Assembly (NCBI GenBank): GCA_903888655.1
Contig: CAISUR010000279.1
Location: 1 to 10,457 of the forward strand
Length of the DNA stretch: 10,457 nt
Source of the DNA: an uncultured Bacteroidota bacterium
GTDB lineage: Bacteria > Bacteroidota > Bacteroidia > Flavobacteriales > Flavobacteriaceae
Reading direction: 5' to 3'
Shown here: positions 1-5,884 of the stretch, one piece after another
How the letters are laid out: every line of letters begins with the position of its first letter
How positions within the stretch are numbered: the first letter of the stretch is position 1
Position numbers and translations under genes: made by a program
The notes under the pieces: model-generated
Databases searched by the model: none
What the model saw: only the letters and a program-made list of their open reading frames with translations
Told to the model about the DNA's origin: nothing

Positions 1-769
1 AGGGATTATCATAGCATCATGTATTCTTGTAGGTTTCTTTATCTGGAAAGTTATCATGGGAGCTGGTTCAAATTTTGAAGGTGGAGATAATACAGGACAC
101 CCTTTAGCAGGAAATTATTTAGCAATGGTATATAAAGGAGGCTCAATTGTTCCTGTTTTATTAGGTTGCCTTTTAATGGTAATCGTTTTCTCTTTCGAAA
201 GATTTTTTGTTATTTCTAAAGCTTCTGGTAAAGGAAATTTAGATGCTTTTATGAAACATATTCAATCAAGTGTTGCAGCAGGAAATATTGAAGATGCTAT
301 TAGTGCTTGTGATAAACAACAAGGATCAGTAGCTAATGCAATTAGAGCCGCTTTAGTTAAATATCAAGATGTTAAAAAAGAAGGCTTTAATAGTGAAGAA
401 GCTGCTGAAATGATTCACAAAGAGATTGAAGAAGCTACCTCTCTGGAAATGCCAATGTTAGAGAAACACATGACTATTCTTTCTACATTAGTTTCTTTAG
501 GAACTCTTGCAGGATTATTAGGGACGGTAACGGGTATGATTAAAGCGTTTGGTGCTTTGGCATCTTCTGGAACTCCAGACCAAGCGATGCTTGCAAACGG
601 TATCTCTGAAGCACTTATCAATACTGCAACAGGTATCTCTACTTCTGCTTTAGCAATTATCATGTACAACTTATTTACTTCTAAAATTGATACCTTAACG
701 TATTCTATTGACGAAGCTGGTACAGCAATTGTTAATACATACAGAAAATTTAAAGGAAGTTTAAAATAA
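1..769 (+). CDS. exbB: ExbB/TolQ/MotA-family proton channel subunit (5' partial)
   Basis: Inner-membrane subunit of the Ton motor: an ExbB oligomer surrounds ExbD and forms the proton path that energises TonB. The reading frame is open to the window edge (codons start at base 2), so the gene begins upstream. The ATG at 56 is internal, because the 18 codons before it encode a hydrophobic stretch (GIIIASCILVGFFIWKVI) that looks like a first transmembrane helix. Counting from the Met at 56, further membrane segments lie at about 28-52, 138-168 and 184-207. The family signatures are GLLGTVTGMIKAF (about 154-166) and the helix starting NTATGISTSALAII (about 189). The cytoplasmic domain lies between segments two and three. 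With the N-terminal helix the protein has four predicted helices, against three in E. coli ExbB. It is followed after 52 nt by two exbD genes and then tonB, which supports a Ton role over flagellar MotA or TolQ. Confidence 0.93.
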   Translation, partial: GIIIASCILVGFFIWKVIMGAGSNFEGGDNTGHPLAGNYLAMVYKGGSIVPVLLGCLLMVIVFSFERFFVISKASGKGNLDAFMKHIQSSVAAGNIEDAISACDKQQGSVANAIRAALVKYQDVKKEGFNSEEAAEMIHKEIEEATSLEMPMLEKHMTILSTLVSLGTLAGLLGTVTGMIKAFGALASSGTPDQAMLANGISEALINTATGISTSALAIIMYNLFTSKIDTLTYSIDEAGTAIVNTYRKFKGSLK

Positions 770-776
770 TCATTAA

Positions 777-804
777 TTTTTTTGAAAAATAATTTTCAAA
801 AAAA
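777..804 (+). repeat. Perfect A/T-rich inverted repeat between exbB and exbD1
   Basis: Two perfectly complementary 12-base arms, TTTTTTTGAAAA (777-788) and TTTTCAAAAAAA (793-804), flank a four-base ATAA loop. It starts 7 nt after the exbB stop and ends 17 nt before the exbD1 start. The stem has a single G-C pair, and no T-tract follows the 3' arm on the + strand, so it is not a classical terminator. It could be an RNA 3'-end stabiliser, a processing site or a weak attenuator within the operon. What is seen is the symmetry; the function is inferred. Confidence 0.55.
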
Positions 805-821
805 ACAATAAATAAATTAAG

Positions 822-1460
822 ATGGCTAAAGTAAAAATGTCTAAAAAGGCAGCATCTATTGATATGACAGCAATGTGTGATGTAGCTTTTCTTTTGCTTA
901 CATTCTTCATTTTGACTGCTACTGCAAAACAGCCAGAGCCATTACCTGTTCAAACACCTGCATCAACCAACCAAACTAAATTACCTGAAACAGGTTTAAT
1001 CACCATTACCGTCGGTAACGCAAATGGTGAACAAAAAGTGTTTTTAGGAATGAAGGATAGAGATATTCGTGAAAAAACTCTTGAATTAATGGGTAACATG
1101 CACGGTGTAAAGTTCACTAAAGAGGAAACCGAAAAATTCAGACTAATTGATGAATTTGGTGTTCCAATTGGTGGATTAAAACAAGTAATTGGAATGACCA
1201 GCACAGAAAGAAATAAAGCTGGTGTACAGCCCGGTGTCCCATTAGATTCATTGAATAATGAATTAAAAGACTGGATTTACACTGCTCGTCAAGCTAATGC
1301 AGACTTGCATCCAAACGGAAAAGAACTAGCCTTTGCTATTAAAGGTGATGCAAAACAACAATATCCACAGATCCACAAGATTATGGATATTTTACAAGAT
1401 CAAAAAATCAATAATTTTAATTTGGTTACTGGCTTACGTGCGAAACCAAAAGTAAATTAA
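822..1460 (+). CDS. exbD: ExbD/TolR-family biopolymer transport protein, first copy
   Basis: Single-span inner-membrane subunit of the Ton motor, 212 aa. A short cytoplasmic N-terminus is followed by one transmembrane helix (about residues 18-34, MCDVAFLLLTFFILTAT) and a periplasmic domain. Asp20 in the helix matches the essential proton-carrying Asp of ExbD/TolR (Asp25 in E. coli ExbD). The end of the periplasmic domain (about 168-204, ELAFAIKGDAKQQYPQIHK and on to NNFNLVTG) has the usual ExbD beta-alpha-beta pattern. It is longer than E. coli ExbD (141 aa), with extra sequence at about 70-160. The ATG at 822 has an A-rich leader and no Shine-Dalgarno sequence, and it places the helix correctly. 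It is the first of two consecutive exbD genes, as often seen in Bacteroidota Ton operons. Confidence 0.92.
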   Translation: MAKVKMSKKAASIDMTAMCDVAFLLLTFFILTATAKQPEPLPVQTPASTNQTKLPETGLITITVGNANGEQKVFLGMKDRDIREKTLELMGNMHGVKFTKEETEKFRLIDEFGVPIGGLKQVIGMTSTERNKAGVQPGVPLDSLNNELKDWIYTARQANADLHPNGKELAFAIKGDAKQQYPQIHKIMDILQDQKINNFNLVTGLRAKPKVN

Positions 1461-1498
1461 GATTTTTTAAATATACTAATTATATAAAAAGATAAAAA

Positions 1499-2059
1499 AT
1501 GGCTGAATTAAATACTGGCGATAGTGGCGGTGGCAAAGGTGGCAAGGTAAGAAGCAAAAAGCAAAACTCTAAAGTTGACCTTACTGCCATGGTAGATTTG
1601 GCATTCTTGTTGATTACATTCTTTATGTTAACCACGTCTTTATCAAAACCCCAATCTATGGATTTAGGGTTACCTGATAAAAATCCAGATCCTAACGAAA
1701 ATAAAGTTGTTAAAACCGATCAAAGAAGAACCGTAACAGTTATTCTTGGAGCCAATGATAAAATCAAATGGTTTCACGGTCTTTTAGATACTCCAGAAAA
1801 AAATGGAACACCTACAACGACAGGATATGACAGCGATGGAATTCGTAAAGTAATATTAGATAGAGTGAAATCTGTTCCAGAAGTAGTTGGAGATCCTAAA
1901 AAAGGATTGATTGTAATCATCAAACCTACTAAAAAATCAACTTATAAAAATTTAGTTGATATTTTAGATGAAATGGCAATATGCAAGGTGCCTACTTATG
2001 CAATAGTTAATGAATTTTCTCCTGAAGAAAAGAAATTAGCAGATGATATTAACAAATAA
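1499..2059 (+). CDS. exbD: ExbD/TolR-family biopolymer transport protein, second copy
   Basis: Second ExbD paralogue, 186 aa, predicted to sit with ExbB in the inner membrane and help drive TonB. The N-terminus is polar and Gly/Lys-rich (residues 8-22, with GDSGGGKGGK). A single helix follows (about 31-48, MVDLAFLLITFFMLTTSL) carrying Asp33 at the position of the essential ExbD aspartate. The periplasmic domain ends in the ExbD fold (about 134-172, GLIVIIKPTKKSTYKNLVD through TYAIVNEF). Sequence outside the helix differs strongly from the first copy, so this is not a recent duplication. It starts 38 nt after exbD1, with an A-rich leader, and is followed by tonB after 34 nt. Both copies keep the helix Asp, so both could carry protons; which of them contacts TonB cannot be told from sequence. 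Confidence 0.92.
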   Translation: MAELNTGDSGGGKGGKVRSKKQNSKVDLTAMVDLAFLLITFFMLTTSLSKPQSMDLGLPDKNPDPNENKVVKTDQRRTVTVILGANDKIKWFHGLLDTPEKNGTPTTTGYDSDGIRKVILDRVKSVPEVVGDPKKGLIVIIKPTKKSTYKNLVDILDEMAICKVPTYAIVNEFSPEEKKLADDINK

Positions 2060-2077
2060 TACCTCATTTGGTATTTT
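2058..2077 (+). repeat. Short hairpin with trailing T-run at the exbD2 stop
   Basis: Arms AATACC (2058-2063) and GGTATT (2070-2075) enclose a six-base loop. The T-run TTTT at 2074-2077 continues from the 3' arm. The left arm overlaps the last two bases of the exbD2 TAA stop, and the structure lies in the 34-nt gap before tonB. It is too short (6 bp) to be a confident terminator, and could give weak attenuation between exbD2 and tonB or be chance. Confidence 0.3.
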
Positions 2078-2093
2078 ATAAAATAACAAAAAG

Positions 2094-2900
2094 ATGAAAA
2101 TAGACCTATTAGGAAGAAAATGGTTGGACATCGTTTTTGAGGGACGTAACAAACTTTATGGTGCTTATGATTTGCGCAAAAAAAACACTGAAACTAATAT
2201 CAAAGCATTAGCAATTGGTGCGGTTGTTTTTTCTATTGCTGTAGCTACTCCAATGATTTTAGATTTTATTGGAAGCGTTACGAGCAAAAGCGATGATGGT
2301 TTGCACGAGAAAATTACTGCGGTTAAATTACCTCCTAAAGAAAAACCAAAAGAAAACATACCTCCGCCTCCACCGCCTCCACCAAAGGTAGATCAAGTGA
2401 AGTTTGTGAAACCCGTTGTGGCAAAAACAAATGAGGTAACGGAAGAACCACCAAAAGTAGAGGATATTAAGGACAAAAAACTTGGTGCTGAAACAATTAA
2501 AGGCGACCCGAATGCAGTTCAAACTGTTGAGCCCGTTGGAAATGGACCTGCTCACCAAGAGGTAGTTGAAGATAATACCGTTTATTCTACTGCAGGAGTT
2601 CAAGTTGAGCCAGGTTACCCAGGAGGAATAAAGAACTTTTATAAATTCATTTCTGATAATTTTGATAAAGAAATATTAAGTGATGAGAATTTTCCTGGAG
2701 GTAAGATCTTTGTAACGTTTACAGTAGAAAAAGATGGTTCAGTATCAGATATTAAAGTAAAAGATATTGGTTATGGAACAGGTAAAGAGGCTGAAAGAGT
2801 TTTAAAAAGAGCACTTAAATGGTCACCTGCTGAACAAAATGGGAAAAAAGTTAGATGTACTTATGTAGTGCCTATTGTTTTTCCTAAAGCATCTGAATAA
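2094..2900 (+). CDS. tonB: TonB energy transducer
   Basis: Periplasm-spanning protein (268 aa) that passes energy from ExbB/ExbD to TonB-dependent outer-membrane receptors. The cytoplasmic N-terminus carries the Bacteroidota TonB motif FEGRNKLYGAYDLRK (about 15-29). One transmembrane helix follows (about 38-60). The Lys/Pro-rich periplasmic linker has an eight-proline run at 90-97 and extends to about residue 165. The C-terminal TonB domain (about 175-264) ends in the classic pattern ALKWSPAEQNGKKV ... YVVPIVF (about 241-263), where receptors' Ton boxes are bound. Its place after exbB-exbD-exbD confirms the family call. The ATG at 2094 is preceded by AAAAAG and no Shine-Dalgarno sequence. The next gene starts 4 nt after its stop, suggesting translational coupling. 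Confidence 0.95.
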   Translation: MKIDLLGRKWLDIVFEGRNKLYGAYDLRKKNTETNIKALAIGAVVFSIAVATPMILDFIGSVTSKSDDGLHEKITAVKLPPKEKPKENIPPPPPPPPKVDQVKFVKPVVAKTNEVTEEPPKVEDIKDKKLGAETIKGDPNAVQTVEPVGNGPAHQEVVEDNTVYSTAGVQVEPGYPGGIKNFYKFISDNFDKEILSDENFPGGKIFVTFTVEKDGSVSDIKVKDIGYGTGKEAERVLKRALKWSPAEQNGKKVRCTYVVPIVFPKASE

Positions 2901-2904
2901 GAAA

Positions 2905-3138
2905 ATGTTTAAACAACTAATTTTAAACTATAAGAAGAAATCGCTTAACGAGCGATTTCTTATATTTATAGGAGTTTTGTTTCTTATGATATATTTAACA
3001 CTTGGAGTGTTGATTATTTTTTGGAGAAACTTCCCAATGATAAAACAAACCAACTACAGAATCGCTTTTGGATTTTTAATTATTATCTATGCAATTTTTC
3101 GGTTCTGGCGTTTGATAAAAACAGATGATGAAAATTAG
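2905..3138 (+). CDS. Small two-helix membrane protein of unknown function
   Basis: I do not recognise a named family. The 77-aa product has a basic N-terminus (residues 1-17, Lys-rich), a hydrophobic helix at about 18-40, a short polar turn (RNFPMIKQTNYR, about 41-52), a second helix at about 53-70, and a charged tail ending DDEN. Two helices with both ends basic or charged suggest an inner-membrane hairpin with N- and C-termini in the cytoplasm. I chose the ATG at 2905 because it lies 4 nt after the tonB stop. The frame is open further back to a TTG at 2875, but that would overlap tonB and add nothing recognisable. Its 3' end overlaps the next gene by 14 nt, so its translation is probably coupled to both neighbours. 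A role as a Ton accessory or assembly factor is only a guess from position. Confidence 0.75.
   Translation: MFKQLILNYKKKSLNERFLIFIGVLFLMIYLTLGVLIIFWRNFPMIKQTNYRIAFGFLIIIYAIFRFWRLIKTDDEN
2935..2961 (+). repeat. Perfect 11-bp inverted repeat inside the small membrane-protein gene
   Basis: Arms AAGAAATCGCT (2935-2945) and AGCGATTTCTT (2951-2961) pair perfectly around the loop TAACG, with a possible extra wobble pair inside. The structure starts 34 nt after the tonB stop, within codons about 11-19 of the following gene, and is followed by a T/A-rich stretch (ATATTTATA). As RNA this is a stable hairpin. It could act as a tonB 3'-end stabiliser or a partial attenuator that is relieved when the small gene is translated. 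Coding constraint alone could also have produced it. Confidence 0.55.
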
Positions 3139-4033
3139 ATTTACTGTACTTGTTGCTGCAACAGCCATATTTTTTTTAATTTTATATGCCTGTAATGGCA
3201 ATAAAAATAAAGAAACCATTTTAACAGGAACTACTTCTGTTTTAATTGACGAAACACTTCTTCCAATTATTGAAGACCAAGTAGCTGTTTTTGAAAATCA
3301 ATATGCTGCTAAAATCAAATTAATTCCTCAATCAGAAAAAGAAGCCGTTGTGTCGTTGACAAAAAACACTTCGGGAGTAATTGTATTATCCCGAAAATTA
3401 AATAAGGAAGAAACTGCTATTTTTAAAAAAAAGAAAATAGTTCCCAGAGAAACGCCTTTTGCTATTGATGCCATCGCATTAATAAAAAATAAAAAATCTA
3501 AAGATTCTTTGGTAGATTTGTCTGACATCGTAAACTTTTTAAAAGGAAATAGAACTAAAATAAAAGGATTAGTTTTTGACAACCCAAATTCGAGTACTGT
3601 GCGTTATTTTTCGGAGGTAGCTGGAATCCAATCTATACCAGAAAAAGATGTTTTTTCATTTAAAACCAATGATGAAGTTATAAAGTATGTTGCTGAAAAT
3701 GATGGTATGATTGGTGTTGTCGGATTAAATTGGTTGTTTCAACCTAAAAAAGAAATGAGACAATATGTGGATAATATTTCAGTTTTAAGTGTAAAAGATG
3801 CTCATTCCAAAGAGTACATTTATCCAAGTCAAGAAAACATCGGAACGAGAACGTACCCTTTGGCACGTGTTTTGTACATTATAAATTGTCAGGGATATGA
3901 TGGTTTAGGTATGGGATTTTCTAGCTTTGTTGCGGGTGAAATTGGACAACGAATTATATTAAAATCTGGTATTGCACCAATGAGAGAACCTAGTCGAAAT
4001 ATTAGAATAAGAAAAAAAATTGAAAATAATTAG
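3125..4033 (+). CDS. PstS-like periplasmic substrate-binding lipoprotein
   Basis: Predicted lipoprotein with the fold of phosphate-type (PstS) ABC substrate-binding proteins, 302 aa. The N-terminus is a lipoprotein signal peptide: basic start, hydrophobic core, then LYAC with Cys23 as lipidation site. Residues after Cys (NGNKNK) do not form the K-(D/E)2 surface-export signal reported in some Bacteroidota, so a periplasmic location is more likely. Features resembling PstS are the early TGTTSV strand-loop (about 34-39), the VLSRKL segment, the NPNSSTVRYF segment (equivalent to the PstS S-G-T loop) and the C-terminal stretch TYPLARVLYIIN ... GIAP. No pstC, pstA or pstB gene is adjacent, so a transport role is not supported locally and the ligand is unknown. 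ATG codons at 3125 and 3128 are both possible starts; either overlaps the preceding gene. A TPR gene follows after 13 nt. Confidence 0.8.
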   Translation: MMKIRFTVLVAATAIFFLILYACNGNKNKETILTGTTSVLIDETLLPIIEDQVAVFENQYAAKIKLIPQSEKEAVVSLTKNTSGVIVLSRKLNKEETAIFKKKKIVPRETPFAIDAIALIKNKKSKDSLVDLSDIVNFLKGNRTKIKGLVFDNPNSSTVRYFSEVAGIQSIPEKDVFSFKTNDEVIKYVAENDGMIGVVGLNWLFQPKKEMRQYVDNISVLSVKDAHSKEYIYPSQENIGTRTYPLARVLYIINCQGYDGLGMGFSSFVAGEIGQRIILKSGIAPMREPSRNIRIRKKIENN

Positions 4034-4046
4034 AAATACAAACAAG

Positions 4047-5717
4047 ATGAACAAATTTAAGATTTTTAGTATCACTTTTTTTATTGCAACTGCTTTTGCA
4101 CATGCGCAAGATATAGAACAAGCAAAGAAATCATTGGATGCTGAGCAATTTGAAAAAGCAAAAACAATACTTAAAAACATTATTAAAACCAATCCAAATA
4201 ATGGGAAAGCCTCATTTTTATTGGGAACTATATATTTAAAACAAAGTATAGAAGATTCTGCTAAAATCTCTTTTCAAAAAGGATTAAGTGCTAACGATGG
4301 CGCTCGATTCAATACTATTGGTTTGGGTCAAATAGATTTAGAAAGTGGTAATACTAGTGCAGCTCAAACAAAATTTGATCAAGTAATAAAAGACTTGAAA
4401 AAAAGAGATATCGAAGAATATGTTTATATAGCAAAAGCCTATATGAACAATTCTAAACCCGATTATAAAGCCGCTATTACATTATTAAATAAGGCACAAT
4501 TGATTAATCCAAATGATGCTAACATCAAATTAGCACTTGGTGATGCCTTTTATGGCGATAAAAATCAAAATGATGCTTATGCTTCCTACAGAGATGCTTA
4601 CAACAGTGACAATACATTAATCAGAGCTAAAATGCAATTAGGCGTACTTCTTAAAGGTGCAAAAGCTTATAATGAAGCCATTAAAGCCCTTGATGAAGTC
4701 GCAGCATTGAATCCAAATTATGGACCTGTTTATAGAGAATATGCGGAAACTTATTACTATTGGGCAAATAATCAACCTGCTACATACAAAGAAAATATTG
4801 CTAAAGCATTAAGCAATTATGAAAAATACATGAGCTTAACGGATTATTCATTGACTTCCCGCATGCGTCATGCAGATTTTTTAATTCTTGCCAAAGATTA
4901 CAAAAGTCTAGAAGTTGAAGCTAATAAAATGAAAGAATTAGATAAAGTAAATCCACGAATTTTACGTTATTTAGGATATTCTGCTTATCAAAACGGGAAT
5001 TATGATGCAGCAATCTCTGCTTTGACCGACTATACAACAAAAGGTACAAACAAAATTATCTCTGGAGATTATTTCTATTTAGGATTATCTAAAATTGGTA
5101 AATCTGTGGGTGCTGATGGAAAAACTGTTGACGCAACCATGTTAGCTAACGGAACTGCTGATTTGAAAAAAACATTAGATATGGATATTGCTATGGCAAA
5201 TGGTCTTAATGAAATTGGTAAAAAATATTTTACACAAAAACTATATAATGTGGCAACTCCAATTTTTGAATTAGCTATTACTAATCCCGACTCTAGAAAC
5301 TATTTAGAAGACAATGTATATTATGGTCTTTCCGTATTAGCAGAAAACCGCGGAAAAGATGCTAAACTTATTGATAAAATAGCATTGGCAAAAGCTGACA
5401 AATCTATGGATAATGTAATTGCTGGTAATGCGACCTATCAAGAAGCTTATTTATATAAAGCCAGAATAAACAATACCCTAGAAAAAGATGATGTGATGGC
5501 GGTTAATTATCAAAAATATGTCGATTTGGTTGTACCGAAAGGAGCAGATGAAATTACTAAAAATAAAGCCAAAATAACTGAAGCATACAATACTATGGCC
5601 GCATATTTTGCAAATACTGACAAAGCAAAAGCGATAGAATATTTCAATAAAACACTAGCATTAGATCCTACAAATACCTATGCTACTGATTCTGTAAAAA
5701 TATTAAGCAAAAAGTAA
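4047..5717 (+). CDS. Secreted tetratricopeptide-repeat protein
   Basis: A 556-aa exported protein made largely of tetratricopeptide repeats, which act as protein-binding scaffolds. A signal peptide (residues 1-20, ending AFAHA before Gln21) predicts a periplasmic location. TPR-like helix pairs begin right after it (LDAEQFEKAKTILKNIIK, about 29-46) and recur through the protein, with typical units near 51-85, 134-170, 200-236 and at the C-terminus (KAIEYFNKTLALDPTNTYA, about 527-545). The frame is open to an ATG at 4020, but the ATG at 4047 was chosen because it gives a clean signal peptide, has the A-rich leader AACAAG, and does not overlap the previous gene. It is the last gene of the exbB-led string and is followed after 54 nt by a terminator. 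No enzymatic motif is seen. Its partner is unknown; the neighbouring PstS-like lipoprotein or TonB are the obvious candidates. Confidence 0.85.
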   Translation: MNKFKIFSITFFIATAFAHAQDIEQAKKSLDAEQFEKAKTILKNIIKTNPNNGKASFLLGTIYLKQSIEDSAKISFQKGLSANDGARFNTIGLGQIDLESGNTSAAQTKFDQVIKDLKKRDIEEYVYIAKAYMNNSKPDYKAAITLLNKAQLINPNDANIKLALGDAFYGDKNQNDAYASYRDAYNSDNTLIRAKMQLGVLLKGAKAYNEAIKALDEVAALNPNYGPVYREYAETYYYWANNQPATYKENIAKALSNYEKYMSLTDYSLTSRMRHADFLILAKDYKSLEVEANKMKELDKVNPRILRYLGYSAYQNGNYDAAISALTDYTTKGTNKIISGDYFYLGLSKIGKSVGADGKTVDATMLANGTADLKKTLDMDIAMANGLNEIGKKYFTQKLYNVATPIFELAITNPDSRNYLEDNVYYGLSVLAENRGKDAKLIDKIALAKADKSMDNVIAGNATYQEAYLYKARINNTLEKDDVMAVNYQKYVDLVVPKGADEITKNKAKITEAYNTMAAYFANTDKAKAIEYFNKTLALDPTNTYATDSVKILSKK

Positions 5718-5771
5718 TAATTCAATTAAAGCTTTTCGATTTAAAAAGAAAAGAATTGCTTTTTAAAAGAT

Positions 5772-5803
5772 AAAAATCGCCTAGAGATTTAGGCGATTTT
5801 TTT
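5772..5803 (+). terminator. Rho-independent terminator ending the exbB-TPR operon
   Basis: Perfect 12-bp stem, AAAAATCGCCTA (5772-5783) with TAGGCGATTTTT (5790-5801), six-base loop GAGATT, and a seven-T run (5797-5803). It begins 54 nt after the TPR gene stop. The A-run on the left side means it could also terminate on the other strand, but no - strand gene reads into it here. Confidence 0.9.
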
Positions 5804-5884
5804 ATGTTAAAGGGCGCAAGAAATTATGCCACTCAATAATAAATTAGGTAATTAGCAGTTATATTGTCTACCTATATTTTAATT

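Noticed and set aside
1461..1498. Possible hairpin between exbD1 and exbD2
   Set aside because: Only loose T-run/A-run complementarity is present, with no compact perfect stem.
2360..2384. Proline codon run in tonB as a simple-sequence contingency repeat
   Set aside because: The eight Pro codons vary (CCT, CCG, CCA), so slippage is unlikely; it is the normal TonB linker.
2328..2603. Long open frame on the - strand across the tonB proline-rich linker
   Set aside because: It is the reverse complement of the Pro/Lys-rich coding region, giving an implausible Trp/Arg/Phe-rich product; a shadow frame.
5845..5874. Inverted repeat TAGGTA ... TACCTA ahead of the receptor start
   Set aside because: Only six-base arms with an 18-base spacer; such pairs are expected by chance in AT-rich sequence of this length.
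5804..5884. Bacteroidota-type promoter (TTG ... TAnnTTTG) for the receptor gene
   Set aside because: TATATTTT at 5873-5880 is a one-mismatch -7 box, but no TTG lies about 20 nt upstream and it would put the transcript start at the start codon itself. Not convincing enough to annotate.
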